Source of the DNA: JBGMEA01 sp963674555
Lineage (GTDB): Bacteria; Bacillota; Clostridia; Eubacteriales; Anaerofustaceae
Length of the DNA: 64,000 nt
Reading direction: 5' to 3'
NCBI GenBank assembly: GCA_963674555.1
Contig: OY771429.1
Span: 1,116,001 to 1,180,000, forward strand
In this document: one piece after another, positions 37,001 to 43,318 of the stretch
How the letters are laid out: the number at the start of each line of letters is the position of its first letter
Numbering within the stretch: the stretch's first letter is position 1
Notes under the pieces: model-generated
The model's database searches: none
Seen by the model: the letters and a program-made list of their open reading frames with translations, nothing else
What the model was told of the DNA's origin: nothing
Translations under genes and position numbers: made by a program

Positions 37001-37171
37001 ATCATTCAAACAGCCGAAGTAGATAACATGATGTTCTTACCCGATATTACACCCGAGAGTTTTATATACTCCGTTTTACTGACCTTAGCGTTCACGTTCA
37101 TCGTCAACTTCGCCTTGCATCATACATTGCGAAAAGTCGATATGGTCGAATCGTTGAAATCGATAGAGTAA
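34031..37171 (+). CDS. Large FtsX-like ABC permease with extracytoplasmic coiled coil
   Basis: A 1046-residue permease with an N-terminal TM (about 17-37), a large extracytoplasmic region (about 40-510), a first FtsX-type TM bundle (about 515-640), a second extracytoplasmic domain and a second FtsX bundle at the C-terminus (about 920-1040). Between about 265 and 490 is an acidic coiled-coil hairpin with repeats such as DDGYAEL and DAEAKLKDAK, and a short hydrophobic insert in the middle. The layout matches the large duplicated FtsX permeases found with TetR and MacB-type ATPases in Firmicutes. Export of a hydrophobic compound or mechanotransmission is possible; the substrate is unknown. Confidence 0.88.
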   Translation: MKKKPHALSKDIFRQIWKTKSRFLAIFAIIALGTGFFAGLKSAAPDMLDSVQVYYEEANMPDLHFVSTFGFDENDVQAVADYKDTQILQPGYSVDAFVSLTETRDVIVKTYSIDLDKLAQNETYLNKLVLTEGRLPENENECVVDSGEYLQGAFEIGQEVTLFRNDDTLDDMLKNKTFTVVGFIKTPQYLSYERGSTSLGNGIINNYIYVSEDNFDMEVYTDLWISLKTTENVAFFTEQYKDATEDALDDLAIIADTREEERYWGIYNEAKAELDDALAEWQDGYDKYEDGLADVADGWDAYDNGIVELKNSEKTLDTEQANLNAARSEIDDFTELRNAVGDTVEAFASTYIPAPAPLPDDITELIAVSATFNDILGGGVQFDVLLETYIRTDPADPNKAILQAQLAGMLGGIDTYIAAVITELDNGQDAIDDGRKQIKDGYAELADAKIELQDAEAKLKDAKVELDDGKKEIDDGYAELEDLEKPEWYLFDRNSFPAYSGYEDNAERIDRIASVFPVFFILVAMLVSLTTMTRMVEEQRTEIGTLKALGYKKSQIIAKYLIYASLASLLGSAVGLVAGFRIFPSVVYFAYGMMYMLPDLVAPFRWDYALITAGVALACTGVAAFAAAIKTLHEVPAELMRPKAPKAGKRIFLEKIGFLWNRLSFLQKVTVRNLFRYKNRILMTVIGIAGCTALLLAGFGMRVSVGSIVDKQYTDIFVYDGTMVYDDSVTDEEYADLRNEIDGLTTISEKLQIRISLTDASSQDDMSDTSPCYLFVTEEADKIDNYIGLHTRIEQEPLTLTDDGVVITEKLSKLLELQTGDTFSVEVDENKWVEVTITGISENYVMNYVYFSEAYYESIVGEAPVYNAFVFNMSDTSDEAEDVIAAVAADSDYILTVSFTSNISTDFSDNMDSLDYVILVIILCAGALAFIVLYNLANINVTERVREIATIKVLGFYDKEVSKYINRENTISAMIGTIVGLFLGVPLEKFIIQTAEVDNMMFLPDITPESFIYSVLLTLAFTFIVNFALHHTLRKVDMVESLKSIE

Positions 37172-37203
37172 AAAATCTGCTTTAAATAAAGCATTTGTAA
37201 GCA

Positions 37204-37222
37204 TGGGACTTTTTTGGAACAT
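37204..37222 (+). repeat. Dispersed GGACTTTTTTGG motif, copy 1
   Basis: TGGGACTTTTTTGGAACAT, downstream of the ABC permease gene. One of seven related short sequences in the window, each at a gene's edge. Confidence 0.6.
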
Positions 37223-37245
37223 CGAATTAGGATACATTGTGTTTT

Positions 37246-37277
37246 TAAAGACTGCTGCGTTCGGCAGTCTTTTTTTA
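37246..37277 (+). terminator. Terminator after the ABC transporter operon
   Basis: AAGACTGC, a 7-nt loop and GCAGTCTT are followed by a long T run. Confidence 0.85.
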
Positions 37278-37350
37278 TTATAGATCTCAAATTTTGATAC
37301 TGACATGTTATAATAGAAAAACAAAATTCAAGAATAACGGAGATGGGCTT

Positions 37351-38025
37351 ATGAAAGACGCTATCAAAGACATATTTTATTCCTTGGGAGCAGAACTCTG
37401 CGGAGTCGCTGCGATAGACCGTTTTGCACAGGCACCGGAAGGATTTCACCCCACCGATCTTTACAAGAGATGTAAGAGCGTTATCGTATACGGAAAAGTG
37501 TTACCGAAAGGATTGTATCAAGTGGCTCCGCGCCTGATCTACACACATGAGTTTGAAGTGAATCGCGCTGAGACCGATCGTATCGGCTATTTAGCTGCTC
37601 TGGAGATCGAAAAACTTAAAGCGAGTGCCGTACCGCTTCCCTGTGATACACCTTATGATTACTGGGATGAAGAAAACAAAGAAGGACGCGGATTGCTTTC
37701 GATGCGCCATGCCGCCGTACTGGCCGGTCTCGGACGCATGGGGAAAAGCACACTGATATTAAACGGTGTCTATGGCAATCGTTTTACGATCGGCGCAGTA
37801 TTAACCGACCTTGTACTGGAATCCGATCCTATAGCGGACCCGGTTTGTTTAGCGGGTTGCACACTTTGTTTGGCAAATTGCCCGAGCGGTGCTTTGAGCG
37901 GCAGCCGTGTAGATCAGAAAAAATGCCGAGCGTATACCTATTCCTCAAATGAGAAAGGCTACGCGATCACCAATTGCAATACATGCCGCGTGATCTGCCC
38001 TATGGGTCAAGGTAAATTATATTGA
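37351..38025 (+). CDS. QueG-like double [4Fe-4S] cluster protein, paralog 1
   Basis: A 224-residue protein. The start is set at ATG 37351 (GGAG upstream); the frame is open from 37294, but those residues are unlike the family. The middle segment LAGLGRMGKSTLILN matches the G-G-IGKN region of epoxyqueuosine reductase QueG. The C-terminus has two cysteine clusters: CLAGCTLCLANCP and C(10+)TNCNTCRVICP, enough for two [4Fe-4S] clusters. It is shorter than QueG (over 300 residues) and probably not a queuosine enzyme. Proteins like this occur as electron carriers or corrinoid-protein activators; which one applies here is unknown. Confidence 0.8.
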   Translation: MKDAIKDIFYSLGAELCGVAAIDRFAQAPEGFHPTDLYKRCKSVIVYGKVLPKGLYQVAPRLIYTHEFEVNRAETDRIGYLAALEIEKLKASAVPLPCDTPYDYWDEENKEGRGLLSMRHAAVLAGLGRMGKSTLILNGVYGNRFTIGAVLTDLVLESDPIADPVCLAGCTLCLANCPSGALSGSRVDQKKCRAYTYSSNEKGYAITNCNTCRVICPMGQGKLY

Positions 38026-38068
38026 TACTTTATATCCGTAAATACCCATTAATAAAGCATTTTTACGG

Positions 38069-38093
38069 TGCGGACATTTTTGGTGCATGGGTA
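38069..38093 (+). repeat. Dispersed GGACATTTTTGG motif, copy 2
   Basis: A 25-bp sequence (core GCGGACATTTTTGGTGCA) differing at one position from copy 3 at 38817-38841. It lies between the two QueG-like genes and follows an inverted repeat (CCGTAAA/TTTACGG). Confidence 0.75.
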
Positions 38094-38127
38094 ATTATCT
38101 ATAAACACACTTAAAAGGAGCGTTATA

Positions 38128-38799
38128 ATGAGCGCTTGGTACAACGATTTGAGTAAAATATTCGCTGCATATCCGGATGTCTCATTCGGTTTCTCCGCAA
38201 CGGACTTCAGCAGATGCAAGGATACCTATTCTTGTGCATTGGTTTATGCGGTTGCGCATACCGAACAATTGTCTGAAGATACCTATGAGGAAAAAAAATT
38301 TGAAGAGATTCTGAATCAAACGTTGGAGCGCAGCAATGTCATTGCAAACGAACTTATTGAGGTGCTAAAAAAACATAATATAGTATACTGTATACCGCCG
38401 GCTGCACAATCAAACGAACAAACTTTGATCGCTCCGTTTTCCTTTAAATTCGCGGCTGTATGTGCGGGACTGGGTTGGATCGGCAAAAACAATGTGCTGA
38501 TAACGGAAGGTTTCGGACCGCGCGTTCGTCTGTCCGCCATATTGATCGATACTGAGCCGCCGCTTGCTCCAACGATCGCTGAGAATAAATGCCCGTCGGA
38601 TTGCACATATTGTGTCGATGCTTGCCCTTATAACGCACTTTACGATCGACGTTGGCGCATCGATATCAAACGGGGCGAAATGATCGATTATCAACTTTGC
38701 AATCAAAAACGAAGCCTTTACTTGAAAACTCATCAAAGAAAAAATGCCTGCGGTCTTTGTATGGTATCATGTCCTGTCGGATCGCAAAATATCTTTTAA
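38128..38799 (+). CDS. QueG-like double [4Fe-4S] cluster protein, paralog 2
   Basis: A 223-residue protein related to the neighbour at 37351. GLGWIGKNNVLITEGFGPRV near residue 111 is closer to the canonical QueG sequence. Cysteine clusters CPSDCTYCVDACP and CGLCMVSCPVG support two [4Fe-4S] clusters. The first 100 residues show no cobalamin-binding QueG domain. AAGGAG precedes the ATG. The two paralogs are separated by 102 bp that includes a dispersed repeat, so they may be separately transcribed. It lies about 200 bp upstream of the cobalamin riboswitch. Confidence 0.8.
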   Translation: MSAWYNDLSKIFAAYPDVSFGFSATDFSRCKDTYSCALVYAVAHTEQLSEDTYEEKKFEEILNQTLERSNVIANELIEVLKKHNIVYCIPPAAQSNEQTLIAPFSFKFAAVCAGLGWIGKNNVLITEGFGPRVRLSAILIDTEPPLAPTIAENKCPSDCTYCVDACPYNALYDRRWRIDIKRGEMIDYQLCNQKRSLYLKTHQRKNACGLCMVSCPVGSQNIF

Positions 38800-38816
38800 A
38801 TAAAGGATATAAGCTA

Positions 38817-38841
38817 TGCGGACATTTTTGGTACATGGGTA
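38817..38841 (+). repeat. Dispersed GGACATTTTTGG motif, copy 3
   Basis: A 25-bp sequence (core GCGGACATTTTTGGTACA), 24 of 25 positions identical to copy 2, directly downstream of the second QueG-like gene. Confidence 0.75.
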
Positions 38842-38842
38842 A

Positions 38843-39019
38843 AAGTTCTGTAAAACAGAAGCAATTTACGATCAAACGGAACTGTTTCCGATTGACTTAG
38901 GCAGTTCGGTCAAAGCCAACGGATCAATTCGATCTGCAGTTTATAAAAAATATTTCGGACTTGACAAGCCGAGAAAGCATGCTATAATGTACATAAAAAA
39001 GTCGGTGCCTCGTATGTGA
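38843..39019 (+). other. Open, protein-like frame without a start codon (possible gene remnant)
   Basis: A stop-free stretch of 58 codons preceded by TAA and ending in TGA reads in a protein-like way (for example ELFPIDLGSSVKANGS and YKKYFGLDKPRKHAI). It lacks a start codon and SD and is overlaid by the promoter of the riboswitch transcript. It may be a decayed gene fragment or chance. Confidence 0.3.
38961..38988 (+). promoter_or_regulatory. Promoter of the B12-riboswitch operon
   Basis: TTGACA (38961-38966), 16-bp spacer and TATAAT (38983-38988); the riboswitch aptamer begins about 12 bp further on. Confidence 0.8.
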
Positions 39020-39140
39020 GGAGAATAGGGAAATAGGTGAAAGACCTATACGGACCCACCACTGTAACGCGGAGCAAGCGCAAAAGCCACCGGGAACGGG
39101 AAGGCGCGCAAGCGAAGAAACGAAGTCAGGAGACCTGCCG
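39001..39140 (+). ncRNA. Cobalamin riboswitch
   Basis: Class-defining blocks occur in order: GGTGCCT, AATAGGGAA, GGTGAAAGACC, ACGGACCCACCACTGTAA, AAAGCCACCGGGAACGGGAA and the B12 box GTCAGGAGACCTGCC (39125-39139). It binds adenosyl- or methyl-type cobalamin and lowers expression of the downstream operon. A terminator hairpin follows at 39171, so control is probably by premature transcription termination. Confidence 0.93.
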
Positions 39141-39170
39141 AATTTTAATAAGACTGTGCTGAGCGAAGGT

Positions 39171-39203
39171 AAAGTTCACATCATTTTGATGTGGACTTTT
39201 TTA
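39171..39203 (+). terminator. Expression-platform terminator of the cobalamin riboswitch
   Basis: AAGTTCACATCA and TGATGTGGACTT form a stem with a short T loop, followed by T residues. It lies between aptamer and first ORF, as expected for an OFF switch. Confidence 0.85.
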
Positions 39204-39231
39204 TTTATATAAAAACTGATTTGGAGAGAGA

Positions 39232-40245
39232 ATGAAAGCTTATGTACTCAAAGCGGAAAAGACATTGACAGAGGAAGATCGGGCGTTGCCAAAGTGCGCT
39301 TCGGGGGAAGCGTTGGTCAAAGTAACGGCTTGCGGGATATGCCGAACCGATCGAAAGGCATGGTCGATCGGACAAAGGGATTTGCATATGCCGCGTATAC
39401 TCGGTCATGAGATCGTCGGCGTTGTCGAAGCTGTCGGATCGGACGTCGATTCCGCATTGATCGGAACGCGCATCCTCGTGCATCCCGGTGTATTCTGCGG
39501 TGAATGCGAATATTGCCGAGAGGGGCGCGATCAGCTATGCGGAGAAATGCGTATACTCGGATTTCACACGGACGGCGGTTTCGCCGAATACTGCCTTATA
39601 CCCAAAGAAGCGGTTAGGAGCGGTTGTCTGATACCGATACCGAACATGCTAGACGATTTAAGAGCTACACTTGCCGAACCGATCGCGTGCGCATTGAATA
39701 TGATGTACGCATTGGAAACGACAAAGGACGATTTTAGTGTCAAACGTTTATTGATCTTCGGCGGCGGTGCGCTCGGGTTTATCACGGCATTGCTTTGGAA
39801 GCACCGAGGTTTACGGTCGGAACATATTACGATCGTTGAACCGAACGAACAAAAGCGAAAATTGCTGAGAGAACACGGTTTTGACAGTGTCGATACAGAC
39901 AGTCTCGATAACACATATGATATCGCGATCAATTGTTGCCCCGACCCCAGTGCGTTTGAAACAGCGATCAAACATTTGAAGGCAGGCGGGAGCTTCGGTT
40001 ATTTCAGCGGATTGACGGGCGATACAATGCCTTCGATCTCTGCACTTAATCTCATCCATTACAAGGAATTACATATCGTAGGTTCTTACGGTTGTGCGTT
40101 AAAACACACAAAAGAAGCGGCAAAACTATTGGCGCTAGGACTTTTTTCGGATATCCCGATCGAGATCATAGCACCGAAAGAATTAAGCGAGCATATCAAA
40201 CAGAGCGAAAAAGATAATTCGGTCGTAAGCATATTAAAATTATAG
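39232..40245 (+). CDS. Zinc-dependent medium-chain dehydrogenase under B12 control
   Basis: A 337-residue MDR-superfamily protein. Catalytic-zinc residues are in ACGICRTD and GHEIVGVVE; the four structural-zinc cysteines are in CGECEYCREGRDQLC. The Rossmann motif is IFGGGALGFITAL. The family covers alcohol, sorbitol and threonine dehydrogenases. It is the first gene behind a cobalamin riboswitch, so its activity is probably linked to cobamide supply or to a pathway that replaces or feeds B12-dependent metabolism. The substrate is unknown. GGAGAG precedes the ATG, and the TrpD-like gene starts 13 bp downstream. Confidence 0.85.
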   Translation: MKAYVLKAEKTLTEEDRALPKCASGEALVKVTACGICRTDRKAWSIGQRDLHMPRILGHEIVGVVEAVGSDVDSALIGTRILVHPGVFCGECEYCREGRDQLCGEMRILGFHTDGGFAEYCLIPKEAVRSGCLIPIPNMLDDLRATLAEPIACALNMMYALETTKDDFSVKRLLIFGGGALGFITALLWKHRGLRSEHITIVEPNEQKRKLLREHGFDSVDTDSLDNTYDIAINCCPDPSAFETAIKHLKAGGSFGYFSGLTGDTMPSISALNLIHYKELHIVGSYGCALKHTKEAAKLLALGLFSDIPIEIIAPKELSEHIKQSEKDNSVVSILKL

Positions 40246-40258
40246 GAGAGATAAAAAA

Positions 40259-41359
40259 ATGGAGCAATTTTCAACAGCGATCACAAAACTGATCAACAAG
40301 GAAGACTTGACGTACGAGGAAATGAGCTATTATTTTCGTAAATTGATGAACAACGAGGAGACCGAAATGCACCAGGGCGCGTTTTTATCGGCGCTTGCGG
40401 CAAAGGGCGAAAGTCCGCAGGAGATCAAAGCCGTATGGCAAGCGATCATGGACTTGGATACGGCGGACGGCATACCCGATGTGGATGCGGACTTACTCGA
40501 AAACAGCGGAACGGGTATGGACAGATTAAAAACGTTTAATATCAGTTCGCTCGCCGCGCTGATAGCGGCGGCCGACGGCGTAAAGATCGCAAGACACGGG
40601 GCGCGCGCTATCACATCAAAATGCGGCGCGATCGATGTATTGGAAGCGGTCGGTGTTTATGTGGATGCTGACGCGGAAACAGTGAAGAAGAGCGTCGAGA
40701 CCGCGGGCATCGGTATTTTTAACGGCATGAGCCCGAAGATCCATCCTTTCGCGCTCGGTCGTATACTCAGCCAGATATCATTCGGCACGGTATTGAATGT
40801 CGCGGCATCGCTCGCGAACCCCGCAAAACCGACACTTGCCGTACGCGGCGTTTACGAAAAGGGTATGTGCTTACCCGTGGCGCAGATCATGAAAGAGATC
40901 GGATTTAAGCGCGCATTCGTGTTATGCGGACTGAATGATGAAGGCATCAGCATGATCGACGAAGCCTCAACGATCGGCGAGACCGCATATGCGTATTTGA
41001 AAGAAGACGGAACCATTGAAGAAGGTACGTTCACGCCTGAAAGTTTAGGGCTTACACGTACGACAGCGGACGCGATACGCGCGATGGACAGCGTGGAAGA
41101 GAACGCCAAGTTGTTTTTACGCGTGCTCACGGGCAAAGCGACAGCGGAACAGGAAGACATCGTATGCTTAAACGCGGCGCTGATCCTAACGGTCGCGGGG
41201 AATGTCGGATCGATCGAAGAAGGTTGCGCGAAAGCAAAGACATTGTTGAAAGACGGAAGCGCATTGGTTAAACTCCGCGAATGGACACAAACGCAAAGCG
41301 ACCCCGATAATTCAAACGCGGGAACAGAAAAGCTCGAAGCCTTACTAAAGGAAATATAA
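40259..41359 (+). CDS. TrpD-like (anthranilate phosphoribosyltransferase family) protein under B12 control
   Basis: A 366-residue member of the glycosyltransferase family 3 / TrpD fold: N-terminal helical domain (NKEDLTYEEMSYYF, HQGAFLSALAAKGE) and an alpha/beta domain with NSGTGMDRLKTFNISSLAA, the PRPP-binding GTG-D...NIS equivalent, then ARHGARAITSKCGAIDVLEA (KHG..SS.SG.ADVLE in TrpD; here the K is R). DEGISMIDEAS corresponds to the metal-binding DE. No other trp genes are near, so tryptophan synthesis is unlikely. Position in a cobalamin-riboswitch operon suggests a phosphoribosyl transfer in cobamide lower-ligand or related metabolism, which is a hypothesis. GC-rich relative to the average. 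Confidence 0.82.
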   Translation: MEQFSTAITKLINKEDLTYEEMSYYFRKLMNNEETEMHQGAFLSALAAKGESPQEIKAVWQAIMDLDTADGIPDVDADLLENSGTGMDRLKTFNISSLAALIAAADGVKIARHGARAITSKCGAIDVLEAVGVYVDADAETVKKSVETAGIGIFNGMSPKIHPFALGRILSQISFGTVLNVAASLANPAKPTLAVRGVYEKGMCLPVAQIMKEIGFKRAFVLCGLNDEGISMIDEASTIGETAYAYLKEDGTIEEGTFTPESLGLTRTTADAIRAMDSVEENAKLFLRVLTGKATAEQEDIVCLNAALILTVAGNVGSIEEGCAKAKTLLKDGSALVKLREWTQTQSDPDNSNAGTEKLEALLKEI

Positions 41360-41360
41360 G

Positions 41361-41555
41361 ATGAAGTTGTACGCCGTAAAAAGCGGAGAGAGGTATTTGA
41401 AATATTCTGGTGACAACGTAGAACTTGTCGGTATGGAAAAAGCAAGCGTGTATCCGTCCGAAGAAGCTGCAAAAGCGTTGCTTGAATCAGCACAAAAAGC
41501 AGGTTTCACAAATGTTCACATCGTAGTTTTAACGATCACCGAAACCGAATTATAA
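41361..41555 (+). CDS. 64-residue protein, third gene of the B12-riboswitch operon
   Basis: Starts 1 bp after the TrpD-like stop codon and is clearly cotranscribed. The product is soluble and of mixed alpha/beta character (KLYAVKSGERYLKY, EEAAKALLESAQKAGFTN). I do not recognise a family. The tight coupling suggests a partner or accessory subunit of the TrpD-like protein. Confidence 0.7.
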   Translation: MKLYAVKSGERYLKYSGDNVELVGMEKASVYPSEEAAKALLESAQKAGFTNVHIVVLTITETEL

Positions 41556-41610
41556 ACAAAACCATAAATCAAAGACACCCGTAATCCGCTTAACTAAAGC
41601 GTTTTACGGG

Positions 41611-41634
41611 TGAGGACTTTTTTGGGACAGGGGT
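41611..41634 (+). repeat. Dispersed GGACTTTTTTGG motif, copy 4, after a hairpin
   Basis: TGAGGACTTTTTTGGGACAG follows a hairpin formed by CACCCGTAA and TTTTACGGGTG (about 41576-41612). The combination resembles a terminator with an inserted GAGGAC between stem and T tract. Confidence 0.65.
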
Positions 41635-41723
41635 TTGACTGCTCTATTATATTCTTTTCATCCTTGACACAATTATGAAAAAAGCATACGATGATTATAC
41701 AAATATATAAGGAAGTGTTTGTT

Positions 41724-42506
41724 TTGAAACAAAAAGATCATCTTATACTATTTTTCATTACAGTCTTCTTGGGCTCATGGATCCTTTGGAGTCCGTCCGT
41801 TTTATTAAGTTTGGGATATCAAGTACCGACCTTCTTTTTATTCATCGGTATGTTCGCTTCTTTTGTTCCGAGTATAGCAGGACTTGTTCTTACGAGAGTC
41901 AAGTTCGGTAAATCGGACATGAAAGCTATGCTGAAAAGCGCGGTTAATTTTAAGTTCCCGATGAAGTGGTTGTTGATCGTTCTGTTGTTCCAACCGATTT
42001 TGATCGGTGCTTCTTACTATATCGCTAAAGCTCTCGGATACGCGGGCGAATCTGCTTATCTGAGTAATCCCATAACGATCATTTTCGTATTCCTGCAGAT
42101 ATTTTTTGTGGGCGGTGCGCTCGGAGAGGAATTCGGTTGGCGCGGGTATGCTTTACCGAAATTACAAAAACGTTTTTCACCGCTTATCGCTACATTGATA
42201 CTTGGTGTCATCTGGGGCGTTTGGCATTTACCGCTGTTTTTCATAAGCGGTACAGTTCAGTCCTTTATCCCGTTTTGGGAATTCATCGTACAAACTGTCT
42301 TACTTACGTTCGTATATACATGGGTATTCAATCACACAAAGGGCAATCTGTTCCTGATGATACTGCTTCACGCGGTCGGAAACACAGCTTCCGCAATCTT
42401 CCCTTTTTGGCACACACAGTACGGAAGATGGATCGGCTTTGCCATCTTATTGGCGGCGCTGCTTGTTTATCCTATCCGTCATTTGAATAAACCAACTACA
42501 GAATAA
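41724..42506 (+). CDS. CPBP-family intramembrane metalloprotease
   Basis: A 260-residue membrane protein (Abi/CAAX protease family) with about 7-8 helices. Active-site motif 1 is GEEFGWRGYALP (EExxxR) and motif 2 is GVIWGVWHLPLF; the later FxxxH/N-type motif is in FNHTKGNL. The likely start is the TTG at 41724, which has AAGGAAG 8 bp upstream; an ATG at 41691 lacks an SD. In Firmicutes such proteins process prenylated peptides or provide bacteriocin self-immunity. No bacteriocin gene is adjacent. Monocistronic with terminator. Confidence 0.85.
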   Translation: MKQKDHLILFFITVFLGSWILWSPSVLLSLGYQVPTFFLFIGMFASFVPSIAGLVLTRVKFGKSDMKAMLKSAVNFKFPMKWLLIVLLFQPILIGASYYIAKALGYAGESAYLSNPITIIFVFLQIFFVGGALGEEFGWRGYALPKLQKRFSPLIATLILGVIWGVWHLPLFFISGTVQSFIPFWEFIVQTVLLTFVYTWVFNHTKGNLFLMILLHAVGNTASAIFPFWHTQYGRWIGFAILLAALLVYPIRHLNKPTTE

Positions 42507-42513
42507 CAAAACC

Positions 42514-42548
42514 AAAAAAGCCTCACTGAATTATAGTGAGGCTTTTTT
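42514..42548 (+). terminator. Terminator after the CPBP protease gene
   Basis: AAAAAAGCCTCACT pairs with AGTGAGGCTTTTTT around a 7-nt loop. Confidence 0.88.
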
Positions 42549-42585
42549 ATTATCGATTTTTGTTTTAATTAAAGGGTTTTATGGG

Positions 42586-42605
42586 TGTGGACTTTTTTGG
42601 GACAA
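42586..42605 (+). repeat. Dispersed GGACTTTTTTGG motif, copy 5
   Basis: TGTGGACTTTTTTGGGACAA, between the CPBP terminator and the convergent AT-rich orphan gene. Confidence 0.65.
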
Positions 42606-42650
42606 GATAAATATCAATAATATCCTTTACATTACAATGTGCCTAATTAC

Positions 42651-43256
42651 TTATAGTTTATCAAGAATACTATTTATTTGCTTAATTATGTCTTGAATCT
42701 CAGGCATCTTTAATTCCTTCTTCAAATCTATCAGGCAAGAAACGCTATTGCCATCCCTATCTTGTTTCTTGCATAAATACTTGTCTTTTACATTTCCTGC
42801 AATCAGATGTTTCACAAATTGTTTTATAAGAGGAACCAAGCAACTTTCAGCTATATTCGCAATATCATAAGCAGTGTCTTCTTTTATTCGCTCGATTACA
42901 ACTCGTTCTAAAGTAAGATGACTTGTTGATTTATTAATCAAATTATTAACTGTAGCATCTTTTAATTTTTTTATTTTCATTTGTGTGAGAATTTCCTCTA
43001 TGTCTTGACTTAATAGCTTTACCGCATCTGTATCTTTTAAAATATCTGTATATACTATATTTGTCAAATAATCTTTTGAGAAAAATTCTAATAAATTTCG
43101 TAAGTGTATTCGATGATCTTCAAGAATAATATTATTAATAAAGATATTATCGCAACCCAATTTTTTAGTTCCTAAATACATTTTGATTTCATAGAGAACA
43201 TGTTCTAATACCTTACCTTTCATTTCTAATATTTCGCTTTGCTTTTTATTATCCAT
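42651..43256 (-). CDS. AT-rich orphan protein of unknown function
   Basis: A 201-residue, helix-rich, soluble protein starting at ATG 43256 (AAGGGG upstream on the minus strand; an in-frame start at 43283 is less likely). It has regular Leu/Ile spacing and ends in ELKMPEIQDIIKQINSIL. I do not recognise a family. Its GC content is clearly lower than that of flanking genes, which suggests recent acquisition. It stands alone between a dispersed repeat and the terminator of the TPM operon. Confidence 0.6.
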   Translation of the reverse strand: MDNKKQSEILEMKGKVLEHVLYEIKMYLGTKKLGCDNIFINNIILEDHRIHLRNLLEFFSKDYLTNIVYTDILKDTDAVKLLSQDIEEILTQMKIKKLKDATVNNLINKSTSHLTLERVVIERIKEDTAYDIANIAESCLVPLIKQFVKHLIAGNVKDKYLCKKQDRDGNSVSCLIDLKKELKMPEIQDIIKQINSILDKL

Positions 43257-43284
43257 ATCTTTCCCCTTACTATTTAATAACAAA

Positions 43285-43309
43285 GACCATCGACAAAGTC
43301 GATGGTCTG
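43285..43309 (-). terminator. Terminator of the xpaC-telA-LemA-TPM operon
   Basis: AGACCATCGAC, a 3-nt loop and GTCGATGGTCT lie 10 bp past the TPM gene stop on the minus strand, followed by TTTGTT. Confidence 0.75.
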
Positions 43310-43318
43310 AAATATCTG

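Noticed and set aside
40259..41359. Tryptophan biosynthesis anthranilate phosphoribosyltransferase
   Set aside because: No trpE, trpC, trpB or trpA nearby. The KHG motif is altered, and the operon is under a cobalamin riboswitch.
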